The position numbers and the translations under genes are program-made. A model generated the notes under the pieces. The model saw nothing but the letters and a program-made list of their open reading frames with translations. It searched no databases and was not told the DNA's origin. Positions 25,406 to 32,124 of a stretch of 32,124 nucleotides of DNA are shown here, one piece after another. Positions within the stretch are counted from its first letter, which is position 1; each line of letters opens with the position of its first letter. The stretch is taken from positions 1 through 32,124 of the forward strand of contig JAHEHB010000010.1 of assembly GCA_024644775.1 (NCBI GenBank). Reading direction: 5' to 3'. The stretch is from Deltaproteobacteria bacterium. GTDB taxonomy: Bacteria > Desulfobacterota > Desulfobacteria > Desulfobacterales > SURF-15.

Positions 25406-26098
25406 ATGAACACAGAACACCCCGGATGTGCAAAATGCCCCTATGAGCCGGCAAGTCGGCTTTGCCAGGAAGAGGATGGCAAATCACCGCCGTTTTGTCC
25501 AACCATCAACAAAGCAGCGGTAATTGAAAAAGCGTTTGAAGAACTCAATAAACCTGAGAATTTGGAATTTGCAAAGCAGGCATCCATCCAGGAAGGCCAA
25601 GGCTATGCAGATAGAGAGCTTGGATACGCTCAAACAAAACCCCTAAAACCGAGAATTTTGGAGATTATCGAATTTGCAAAAAAGATGAATTATAAAAAGC
25701 TGGGTTTGGTGTTTTGTATCGGCTTGCGTAAAGAGGCCAAAGTTGTTGAGAGCCTTCTTGCGGCCAATGACTTTGATATGGTTTCAGGGCTTTGTAAAAT
25801 AGGGCGCGCTCCAAAAGAGATGATTGGTGTTCAGGATGATCAAAAAATCAAAATCGGATGCTTTGAATCGATGTGTAACCCCATCGCCCAAGCGTTTGTG
25901 CTCAATGATGAAAAAACCGAGTTTAACATCATGATGGGCTTGTGTGTGGGTCATGATTCTCTGTTTTTGAAATATTCCGAAGCTCCTTGCACCGTTTTTG
26001 CTGTAAAAGACCGTTTATTGGGGCATAATCCACTGGCAGCCATCTACAATGTCGATAGCTATTACCGATCGCTGAAGGTGGCTACGGCGTCGGGTTAG
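25406..26098 (+). CDS. DUF1847-family Cys-rich metal-binding protein
   Basis: 230 residues. An N-terminal Cys group (C8, C11, C20, C31: CAKCPYEPASRLC, FCP) is typical of DUF1847 proteins. The rest is a globular domain with further conserved-looking cysteines (LVFCIGLRKEA, SGLCKIGR, GCFESMCNPIAQA, GLCVGHDSLF, APCTVFAVKDRLLGHNP). The family is widespread in anaerobes and presumed to bind iron-sulfur or zinc, but no reaction is established. A good GGAG ribosome binding site and tight spacing to sdhB suggest co-transcription with sdhCAB. Confidence 0.88.
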   Translation: MNTEHPGCAKCPYEPASRLCQEEDGKSPPFCPTINKAAVIEKAFEELNKPENLEFAKQASIQEGQGYADRELGYAQTKPLKPRILEIIEFAKKMNYKKLGLVFCIGLRKEAKVVESLLAANDFDMVSGLCKIGRAPKEMIGVQDDQKIKIGCFESMCNPIAQAFVLNDEKTEFNIMMGLCVGHDSLFLKYSEAPCTVFAVKDRLLGHNPLAAIYNVDSYYRSLKVATASG

Positions 26099-26130
26099 TC
26101 ATACCCAACCCGGATAAACCGGAAAGCATA

Positions 26131-26195
26131 GCCACAAAGGCACAAAGACACAAACAATAGCTTTTTGTTATAATTTCACTTCGTGTCTTGGTGGC
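26131..26195. repeat. Imperfect inverted repeat of the GCCAC-AAG-CAC type
   Basis: The left arm at 26131-26154 (GCCACAAAGGCACAAAGACA...) pairs with the right arm at 26180-26195 (TTCGTGTCTTGGTGGC): the outer GCCAC/GTGGC and inner AAGACAC/GTGTCTT match. The loop includes a CTTTTTGTTATAAT stretch. This resembles the widely dispersed intergenic 'gccacaaagacac' repeats of many bacterial genomes and may also end transcription after the DUF1847 gene. No gene is seen in 26099-26274. Confidence 0.5.
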
Positions 26196-26274
26196 GTAAA
26201 TATTTCGTTAGATAAATCCTTCGCAAATATGATGCGATTTTGATAGATAGGTACTAAATTGAACAGGATGGATC

Positions 26275-27114
26275 ATGCGGGAAATTCACGTAGACGATAT
26301 TGTTAAAGCGATTCGGGATTTTTCCATTCGTGCCAACACCGAATTGGGGGAGGATGTACTCGATGCGTTTAAGCGGGCGCTGGTTAAGGAGGAGTCTCCC
26401 ATTGGTAAAGATATTCTCAAACACCTCATCGAAAACGCCTGCATTGCAAAAAAAGAACAGATTCCCATGTGTCAGGATACCGGCCTTGCCGTTGTATATG
26501 TGGAAATGGGGCAGGAGGTTCATGTGGTGGGAGGCGCCATAAAAGAGGCTGTTGATGAAGGCGTGCGGCAGGGCTACCGGGAAGGCTATTTGAGAAAAAG
26601 CCTTTGTGATCCCGTTACTCGGGAAAACACCGGTGATAACACACCGGCCATGATTCATTTTGATGTTGTGCCAGGCGATCGTTTCAAGATCGTTGTCGCG
26701 CCAAAGGGGGGCGGTGGAGAGAATATGAGCCAGGTTGTGATGCTTTCCCCCGCCGATGGGATAGAAGGCGCTAAAGATTTCGTGGTTCAGCGGGTGAAGG
26801 ATTCCGGCGGAAAACCGTGCCCACCGATTATTGTGGGAGTGGGAATTGGTGGAACTTTTGAAAAAACAGCATTGCTTGCAAAGAAAGCGTTGCTAAGACC
26901 TGTCGGCAGTAAAAACGCGGATTCACAATTGGATCGTATGGAAAAGGAGTGGTTGGAAGAAATCAATCGTCTTGGCATCGGTCCCCAGGGACTGGGAGGA
27001 CGGACCACTGCACTGGCTGTTCACATTGACACCGTGCCGTGCCATATTGCCAGTATTCCGGTTGCTGTCAATATTCAATGTCATTCATCCCGTCACAAAG
27101 AGGTGGAACTGTAA
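26275..27114 (+). CDS. Class I fumarate hydratase-type enzyme, alpha (N-terminal) subunit
   Basis: 279 residues. An oxygen-sensitive [4Fe-4S] hydro-lyase subunit acting with the next gene product. Cluster cysteines C66 (MCQDTGLAV), C182 (KPCPPIIVGVGIGGT) and C269 (VNIQCHSSRH) are spaced as in FumA. Other conserved segments are AKKEQIPMCQDTG, NTGDNTPA and PKGGGGENMS. The two-subunit form occurs in many anaerobes. The family also includes L-tartrate dehydratase (TtdAB) and mesaconase activities, so fumarate as substrate is likely but not certain. The ATG at 26275 has AGGA upstream; the beta gene follows after 18 bases. Confidence 0.93.
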   Translation: MREIHVDDIVKAIRDFSIRANTELGEDVLDAFKRALVKEESPIGKDILKHLIENACIAKKEQIPMCQDTGLAVVYVEMGQEVHVVGGAIKEAVDEGVRQGYREGYLRKSLCDPVTRENTGDNTPAMIHFDVVPGDRFKIVVAPKGGGGENMSQVVMLSPADGIEGAKDFVVQRVKDSGGKPCPPIIVGVGIGGTFEKTALLAKKALLRPVGSKNADSQLDRMEKEWLEEINRLGIGPQGLGGRTTALAVHIDTVPCHIASIPVAVNIQCHSSRHKEVEL

Positions 27115-27132
27115 GGAAAAGGAACCAAGGAT

Positions 27133-27687
27133 ATGGACCGCACCGTTAAGTTATCAACACCGTTAAAAACGGAAGATCTGGGAGACCTTCGAATTGGCGA
27201 CCGGGTGGTGCTCAACGGCATTGTTTATTCGGCACGAGATGCCGCCCACCAGCGACTTGTAGAATTGCTAAATAAAAGTGAACCGCTTCCGTTTAACCTG
27301 AATGGACAGGTGATCTACTATGTGGGACCGACACCTGCAAAATCGGGAAAACCCGTGGGTGCTGCAGGGCCCACTTCGAGTTATCGGATGGATCCGTATG
27401 CACCATTGCTCATTGAAAAAGGTTTGAAAGGAATGATCGGGAAAGGTGCACGGAATCAAGACGTCCGGGAAGCAATGCAGAAATTCAAGGCGGTTTATTT
27501 TGCAGCCATCGGTGGTGCAGGCGCTCTCATTGCCCGTAGTATACTCTCCGCGGAAATTGTAGCCTATCCGGAATTGGGTACAGAGGCCATACGAAAAATG
27601 GAGGTAAGAGATTTTCCGGTTATTGTAGCCAATGATATCCACGGCGGTGATCTGTATGATGCAGGAGTGAAAACCTATAGGCGATAA
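27133..27687 (+). CDS. Class I fumarate hydratase-type enzyme, beta (C-terminal) subunit
   Basis: 184 residues, equivalent to the C-terminal domain of FumA. Conserved segments: YSARDAAHQRL (His39), YYVGPTP, GPTSSYRMDPY (about 80-89), GMIGKG, AIGGAGALIA and a final NDIHGGDLYDAG. Together with the alpha subunit it hydrates fumarate to malate or acts on a related C4/C5 diacid. Position right after the alpha gene and downstream of sdhCAB suggests a succinate-fumarate-malate module. Confidence 0.93.
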   Translation: MDRTVKLSTPLKTEDLGDLRIGDRVVLNGIVYSARDAAHQRLVELLNKSEPLPFNLNGQVIYYVGPTPAKSGKPVGAAGPTSSYRMDPYAPLLIEKGLKGMIGKGARNQDVREAMQKFKAVYFAAIGGAGALIARSILSAEIVAYPELGTEAIRKMEVRDFPVIVANDIHGGDLYDAGVKTYRR

Positions 27688-27752
27688 AAAGCTCAAAGCT
27701 GAATGGCTAACCAAAATCCAAACTTAAAGAATAAACCTTAAGGGGTGACGCC

Positions 27753-29129
27753 ATGGAAGAAACCAAGCAACTCGCTCAAAAATGTCACGATTTAACGTTT
27801 AGTATGTTACCCGAAGATGTCGTCGATAGGACCCAATATCTTCTTCTCGACTATATAGGCGTTGCAGCACGGGGAGCGTTAAATGAATCGAGCGCTCCGG
27901 TTCATTCTCTGTTTGAAAAAATAGGTACACACAGAGACGGAGCCATTGTTATTGGAACTGAGTTAAGACTTAATCCGCCATATGCCGCGATTGCAAACGG
28001 AACCGCCGCACACTCCATTGAATTGGATGATGTCGTTAATGCGGCATCTCTTCATCCGGGTGTTGTGGTTATGACCACAGCCCTTGCTGCTGCGCATCTC
28101 TCACCCTGTAGTGGTAAAGAAATGATCGAGGCCATTGTGGCCGGTTATGAAGCGATGGTGAAGCTGGGGATTGCAATGAACCCCACGGCCCACTACGCTC
28201 AGGGTTTTCACCCGACAGGCACCTGCGGCACTTTTGGCGCCGCAATTACCGCCGCTAAGATACTGAAATTAAATGTTTTGCAGACAAAAAGGGCGCTTGG
28301 CATCGCGGGAAGTCAGGCTTCCGGCTCGTTGGAATTTTTAGCCGATGGATCGTTTACCAAGCGATTGCACCCGGGATGGTCCGCACACAGTGGTTTGATG
28401 GCGGCACTTCTTGCCCGTGAGGGTTTTACAGGGCCTGAAACAATTCTTGAAGGAAAATTCGGATTCCTGCATGCGTATACGCCCAACTCGGATCGAAAGA
28501 AAATTCTTCAAAACTGGGGAAATCCCTATGAAGTGATGAAAACGAGCATTAAACCCCATTCCTGCTGCCGGTATAAACAGGGTCCCATCGATGGTGTATT
28601 GGCACTGATGCGTGAAAATGCTTTGACAGCCAATGATGTCGAAAAAGTTACGTTGGGGGTTCTAAAAACCGGTTTCGCTCTCGTGGTTATACCCGAAGAA
28701 AAGAAGTATAATCCCGAGACCATTGTGGATGCTCAATTTAGCATGCCTTTTGGCGCTGCCGTAGCAATGTTGTATGGCAAGGCAACCTTGGATGAATACA
28801 CGCTCGATAACCTTCGTTCATCTCAGGTAAAATTATTGATGGATCGCGTTGTCTGCAAAGAGGATCCGGACCTGGAAACAGCGTTTCCACAAAAATGGCC
28901 TGCGAGTGTAACCCTTCAGACAAAAGACGGAAAGCAGTTTTCGTTGCATATCGAGTATCCCAAGGGTGATCCGGAGAATCCGCTTACCTGGGATGAGATC
29001 ATAGAAAAATTCCAGGGACTGGCCGGTCCGGTTTTTGAAAAAGAAAGAATTTATCGTATCATTGATCAGGTCCGGGCTTTGGATAAGATAGACGATGTAA
29101 AGACGTTATCTGAACTCTTAGGAAAATAA
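27753..29129 (+). CDS. MmgE/PrpD-family protein
   Basis: 458 residues, typical length. Conserved segments include LLLDYIGVAARGA, GTAAHSIELDDV, HPGVVVMTTALAAA, FHPTGTCGTFGAA, RLHPGWSAHSGL and KPHSCCRYKQGPIDG. The family includes 2-methylcitrate dehydratase (PrpD), cis-aconitate decarboxylase and uncharacterised hydro-lyases or epimerases acting on tricarboxylic or branched dicarboxylic acids; it does not use an iron-sulfur cluster. The sequence alone does not fix the substrate. No methylcitrate synthase or lyase is adjacent, so a classical methylcitrate cycle is not shown here. Confidence 0.92.
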   Translation: MEETKQLAQKCHDLTFSMLPEDVVDRTQYLLLDYIGVAARGALNESSAPVHSLFEKIGTHRDGAIVIGTELRLNPPYAAIANGTAAHSIELDDVVNAASLHPGVVVMTTALAAAHLSPCSGKEMIEAIVAGYEAMVKLGIAMNPTAHYAQGFHPTGTCGTFGAAITAAKILKLNVLQTKRALGIAGSQASGSLEFLADGSFTKRLHPGWSAHSGLMAALLAREGFTGPETILEGKFGFLHAYTPNSDRKKILQNWGNPYEVMKTSIKPHSCCRYKQGPIDGVLALMRENALTANDVEKVTLGVLKTGFALVVIPEEKKYNPETIVDAQFSMPFGAAVAMLYGKATLDEYTLDNLRSSQVKLLMDRVVCKEDPDLETAFPQKWPASVTLQTKDGKQFSLHIEYPKGDPENPLTWDEIIEKFQGLAGPVFEKERIYRIIDQVRALDKIDDVKTLSELLGK

Positions 29130-29144
29130 AGCGTTTATTCTGTT

Positions 29145-29440
29145 ATAATTTAAAATCTGGTAATATAGAAAGCACAAGTCGAGCCATGTCGGCTTTGGAG
29201 ATAATCCGATTCGCGGACGTGTGAAACTCGCGCATAAGGGAGCGTAACACCGAACAGAGCTTCGAGACAAACAAAGTATCATGACAAGTTCAATATTTAG
29301 GGTCTATTGCAGCACTTTCATGCTGTTCGATGTAACGCTTCCTAATGCATTCAAACAGTCACACGCGCACGAATCGGATCACCTCCAAAGCCTAATTCCA
29401 GTAAACAACTGGGTCTTTCTTTACAACCATAATTTAAAAT
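29145..29440. mobile_element. Near-palindromic insertion (MITE-like) flanked by a 12-bp direct repeat
   Basis: ATAATTTAAAAT occurs perfectly at 29145-29156 and again at 29429-29440. Between them, 29157-29428 is a long imperfect inverted repeat: the left arm (about 29159-29257) pairs with the right arm (about 29322-29428). The best part is GGCTTTGGAG... at 29191-29213 against the complement of 29370-29392 (21 of 23 identical); AGCGTAACACCGAACAG at 29241-29257 matches the complement of 29322-29338 well; the outer ends (GGT..TA.AGAAAG) match more weakly. No transposase is encoded. The structure fits a non-autonomous transposable element with a target-site duplication; removing it and one repeat copy would leave about 40 bases between the MmgE/PrpD stop and the AtuA start. 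Confidence 0.65.
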
Positions 29441-29453
29441 GGGTCAAACAGAA

Positions 29454-30797
29454 ATGAAATCGGTAAGAATTGGCGCCGGTGCCGGTTTTTCCAACGATCG
29501 GATCGATCCTGCGATCGATGTCGCGGAGAAGGGAGATGTAAAATACATTATTTTTGAATGTTTGGCGGAGCGCACCATCGCCATCGCCCAATTAGAAAAG
29601 AATAAAGATCCCCTTAAAGGTTATGGGGCGATGCTTGAAGAGAGAATGGAGGCGATTCTTCCATTCTGCGCAAAGAAAGGTTTGGTGATGATATCCGATT
29701 TGGGAGCCGCCAATCCTGACGCTGCCTTTCAGAAATCCATTGATATTGCAGAATCCATTCACGCGAAGCCGATCAAATTCGCGGCCGTCACAGGAGACGA
29801 TGTATTAGAGAAAATAATTAATTCCCGAGAAATTGTGTGGGAAACCGGCGAGCCGGTATCCGATTTGAAGAACAGGATCGTTTCGGCAAACGCGTATCTT
29901 GGCATTGAAGCGATTCTGCCGGCACTGAAAGCAGGAGCAACCGTCATTATTGCAGGGCGTGTGGCAGATCCTTCTCTTGCCCTCGCACCGCTTGCGTTTG
30001 AGTTTGGTTGGAATTTTTCCGATTGGCACCATCTTGGAGCCGGTACGGCCGTCGGGCATTTGTTGGAATGTGCGGCTCAAGTTACCGGAGGATTTTTTGC
30101 CGACCCGGGATATAAGGATGTTGCGGATTTATTGAATGTCGGATTCCCCATTGCAGAAGTATTTGAAGATGGTCGCTGTATTATCTCGAAAACGCCCGGT
30201 TCCGGCGGTGAAGTATCGATTCGAACCTGTAAAGAACAGATTCTTTATGAGATCGGTGATCCTTCTACCTATCTTACGCCGGATGTCACAGGAGATTTTT
30301 CCCGAGTCACACTGTCTCAAATCGGTCCGGATCAAGTGATGGTTGACAATGCAACCGGCAAACCAAGACCGGAAAAACTAAAAGTGTCTTTAGGCGTAGA
30401 AGATGGATTTATCGGTGAGGGAGAGATCTCCTACGCGGGTCCCAATGCGCTTCAACGTGCCAAACTGGCCGAGAGCATCATTCTGCATCGCTTTAACAAA
30501 AGAAAATTGCATTCCAAACAATTAAAGACAGAATGTATCGGTTACAGTGCCATTCTCGGTCAACTGGCTGAGCGATACGCCCCGGAACCTTTCGAAGCAA
30601 GATTGCGGGTTGTGGCAAAAGTCGATACCGAAAAAGAAGCAAAGATTGTGGGCGATGAAGTGGAATCCCTTTTTTTAAATGGTCCGGCAGGGCCTGCCGG
30701 TGCCCGAAAAACCATTCGCCCGGTAATTGCCGTTTACTCGACGACGATCCCCCGCGACATGATTGACATTTCCATGCAGATAAGGGAGGTGAAATAA
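29454..30797 (+). CDS. AtuA (acyclic terpene utilisation)-family protein, DUF1446
   Basis: 447 residues from the ATG at 29454, which gives the family's standard start (MKSVRIGAGAGFSNDRIDPA); an ATG at 29439 overlaps the flanking direct repeat and would add five residues. Typical segments are KYIIFECLAERTIAIAQ, MISDLGAANPDAA, ATVIIAGRVADPSLALAP, GHLLECAAQVTGG and GPAGPAGARKTIRPV. AtuA was named from the Pseudomonas geraniol/citronellol pathway, but its biochemical role is unclear, and homologues in anaerobes sit beside CoA-transferases. Coupled to the next gene without a gap. Confidence 0.92.
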   Translation: MKSVRIGAGAGFSNDRIDPAIDVAEKGDVKYIIFECLAERTIAIAQLEKNKDPLKGYGAMLEERMEAILPFCAKKGLVMISDLGAANPDAAFQKSIDIAESIHAKPIKFAAVTGDDVLEKIINSREIVWETGEPVSDLKNRIVSANAYLGIEAILPALKAGATVIIAGRVADPSLALAPLAFEFGWNFSDWHHLGAGTAVGHLLECAAQVTGGFFADPGYKDVADLLNVGFPIAEVFEDGRCIISKTPGSGGEVSIRTCKEQILYEIGDPSTYLTPDVTGDFSRVTLSQIGPDQVMVDNATGKPRPEKLKVSLGVEDGFIGEGEISYAGPNALQRAKLAESIILHRFNKRKLHSKQLKTECIGYSAILGQLAERYAPEPFEARLRVVAKVDTEKEAKIVGDEVESLFLNGPAGPAGARKTIRPVIAVYSTTIPRDMIDISMQIREVK

Positions 30798-31118
30798 GTG
30801 AAAAAAAGGGTTAAGCTTCATCAGATCGCTCATGCGCGGGCCGGCGACAAGGGTGAAAGTAACAACATCTGCCTGTTTCCTTATGAGGAAGGCCATTATG
30901 AGCTGATAAGAAAACAGATCACAGCAGATCTTGTTAAAACCCATTTTGAGGGGATCGTCAGCGGAAATGTTGTTCGGTACGAAATTCCGAGTCTGCATGG
31001 ATTTAATTTCGTATTGAATGGTGTGCGAAAGGGAGGGGTGTCCGCAGCGCTCGATCTGGATGTGCACGGAAAATCCCTATCCTTTGGTCTGCTCGAGCTG
31101 GAAATTGAAATGGATTGA
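30798..31118 (+). CDS. AtuA C-terminal-domain-like small protein
   Basis: 106 residues, GTG start directly after the AtuA stop, with strong AGGGAGGTGA upstream. It begins KLHQIAHARAGDKGESNNIC, the signature of the domain that forms the C terminus of longer AtuA proteins; here it is a separate subunit, as in many anaerobes. The rest (VVRYEIPSLHGFNFVLNGVRKGGVS, ALDLDVHGKSLSFGLLEL) is a compact alpha/beta fold. It probably forms a complex with the preceding protein. Confidence 0.92.
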   Translation: MKKRVKLHQIAHARAGDKGESNNICLFPYEEGHYELIRKQITADLVKTHFEGIVSGNVVRYEIPSLHGFNFVLNGVRKGGVSAALDLDVHGKSLSFGLLELEIEMD

Positions 31119-31190
31119 TAAAAATTTTGTCCCATATCCGGCTCATTCTGATGATACCGATTTGAATAGGGTCGGACTAGTATGCAGAAT

Positions 31191-31270
31191 GTCATTCGTC
31201 ATTGGAAAATCATACGATGCACCGGATACTCAGCGATTGCGCAAATGACCCATGACACATTACAAATGAC
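31191..31270. promoter_or_regulatory. Cluster of ATGAC half-sites before the CoA-transferase gene
   Basis: CAAATGAC occurs at 31242-31249 and 31263-31270, exactly 21 bases apart (two helical turns), and the opposite-orientation GTCATT occurs twice at 31191-31196 and 31198-31203. All lie in the 181-base gap before the CoA-transferase start. The arrangement suggests a possible regulator binding region, but short motifs recur by chance and no regulator is assigned. Confidence 0.2.
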
Positions 31271-31299
31271 GTTACCGATTCGCAAGGAGAATGCCCACA

Positions 31300-32124
31300 A
31301 TGAGAGATTTAGACGATTTTATTTCTAAACAACGAATCAAAGAAAATGTCGACGGCCTTCCGTTGAAAGATATACGCGTTATCGATCTTTCGACGGTTGT
31401 TGCAGCCCCCTTTGCGGCAACACTTTTGGGAGATATGGGAGCGGAAGTCATCAAAATAGAAAATCCTGCGATGCCGGATGCCCTTCGCGCGTGGGGTGTG
31501 GTAAAGGAAAAAGGGATTCACCCCTTTTGGTCGGTCATCGGGCGAAACAAATATCCGGTGACCCTTAATTTAAAATCGTCTGAAGGAAAACAAATATTTT
31601 TAAAACTGATTGAGAAAACAGATGTGCTTATTGAGAATATGCGGCCCGGCACGTTGGATAAGTTGGGCTTTGCTACCGATAGGCTGCTCGAGCAAAATCC
31701 GGGGCTCGTCATCGGAAAAATATCCGGTTATGGACAAACCGGCCCCTACTCATCGAGGCCCGGCTTTGGGACGTTGGCGGAAGGCTACAGCGGATATACC
31801 TATTTGAATGCGCAGCCAGGAGGGATTCCCACGAATCCACCAATGGCGTTGGCTGACTACATCGCCGGACTCCATTTGGCATTTGCGCTTCTTATTGCAC
31901 TCCGCAACCAAAAACGTGGAGAAAAAGGGGGGCAAATCATTGATGTGTCGTTGTACGAGCCCCTGTTTGGTCTGTTGGGTCCGGACTTTTTATCCTATTA
32001 TCTTACCGGCGAGATTCCTCAACCCAAGGGAAACGAACTCAGCTATACGGCACCCAGGAACAGTTATCAGACCAAAGATGGCCAATGGGTCGCGCTATCC
32101 TGCTCTGCCCAAAAACCGTTCGAA
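31300..32124 (+). CDS. CaiB/BaiF-family CoA-transferase (class III), 3' end outside window
   Basis: The frame is open from ATG 31300 (AAGGAGA upstream) to the window edge: 275 residues of an expected 380-410. Class III CoA-transferases move CoA between organic acids. Family segments: LKDIRVIDLSTVVAAPFAATLLGDMGAEVIKIE, YPVTLNLKSSEGK, DVLIENMRPGTLDKLGF, ISGYGQTGPYSSRPG, and the active-site Asp186 in MALADYIAGLH, followed by GQIIDVSLYE. The substrate is unknown; given its neighbours, activation of a dicarboxylic or branched acid with succinyl-CoA or a similar donor is plausible. Confidence 0.93.
   Translation, partial: MRDLDDFISKQRIKENVDGLPLKDIRVIDLSTVVAAPFAATLLGDMGAEVIKIENPAMPDALRAWGVVKEKGIHPFWSVIGRNKYPVTLNLKSSEGKQIFLKLIEKTDVLIENMRPGTLDKLGFATDRLLEQNPGLVIGKISGYGQTGPYSSRPGFGTLAEGYSGYTYLNAQPGGIPTNPPMALADYIAGLHLAFALLIALRNQKRGEKGGQIIDVSLYEPLFGLLGPDFLSYYLTGEIPQPKGNELSYTAPRNSYQTKDGQWVALSCSAQKPFE

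Noticed and set aside
1..32124. CRISPR array, tRNA or rRNA genes, prophage or toxin-antitoxin pair
   Set aside because: No regularly spaced direct repeats, cloverleaf-like sequences, integrases, transposases or phage genes were seen.

Overview
The window looks like chromosomal DNA of a Desulfobacterota (deltaproteobacterial) organism, probably related to the Desulfobacterales. This is inferred from protein character and gene order: a fused radical-SAM/DUF2344 protein followed by RNase G, the rpmH-rnpA-yidD-yidC-jag-mnmE block, a Wolinella-like C-A-B succinate dehydrogenase/fumarate reductase, two-subunit class I fumarase, DUF1847, MmgE/PrpD, AtuA and CaiB/BaiF proteins. There is no rRNA or tRNA gene to anchor taxonomy.

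Layout. (1) 1-900: a decayed sugar ABC permease remnant whose conserved C-terminal tail is cut off by an in-frame stop. (2) 772-4360, minus strand: an HtrA-type protease (TTG start), asnS, then three tiny or small genes: a previously hidden 52-aa Cys protein, a 132-aa Cys protein that shares its Cys spacing, and a 41-aa single-helix membrane protein. (3) 4454-8517: radical-SAM/DUF2344 fusion overlapping rng. (4) 8579-13536: housekeeping block rpmH-rnpA-yidD-yidC-jag(khpB)-mnmE behind a clear sigma-70-like promoter, followed at 13613 by a perfect parS site but with no parA/parB next to it. (5) 13655-18000: YkgJ-type Cys-cluster protein with a coupled unknown protein, a DksA/TraR protein, a PHP phosphoesterase, rnc and an Elp3-like radical SAM protein. 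(6) 18057-20630, minus strand: a tightly coupled ECF sigma factor / anti-sigma factor module. The anti-sigma factor carries a C-terminal AMPK-beta/CBM48-like domain. It is followed by a small lipoprotein with a related domain and a secreted helical protein with an 84-bp-repeat Gly/Ser tail. (7) 20839-32124, plus strand: a GntR/FCD regulator followed by sdhCAB, DUF1847, class I fumarase alpha and beta, MmgE/PrpD, AtuA (DUF1446), an AtuA-C-like small protein and the start of a CaiB/BaiF CoA-transferase.

Region 7 reads as one metabolic unit for a di- or tricarboxylic acid, possibly a branched one, and its CoA ester, built around succinate/fumarate/malate interconversion. Between MmgE/PrpD and AtuA lies a roughly 270-bp near-palindromic element flanked by a perfect 12-bp direct repeat, which looks like a non-autonomous mobile element that split a compact operon. 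Other intergenic repeats occur at 14771, 22726 and 26131.

The most novel-looking items are the ECF/anti-sigma module with carbohydrate-binding-like domains, the palindromic insertion, the isolated parS, and the hidden 52-aa gene in the mini-operon downstream of asnS.
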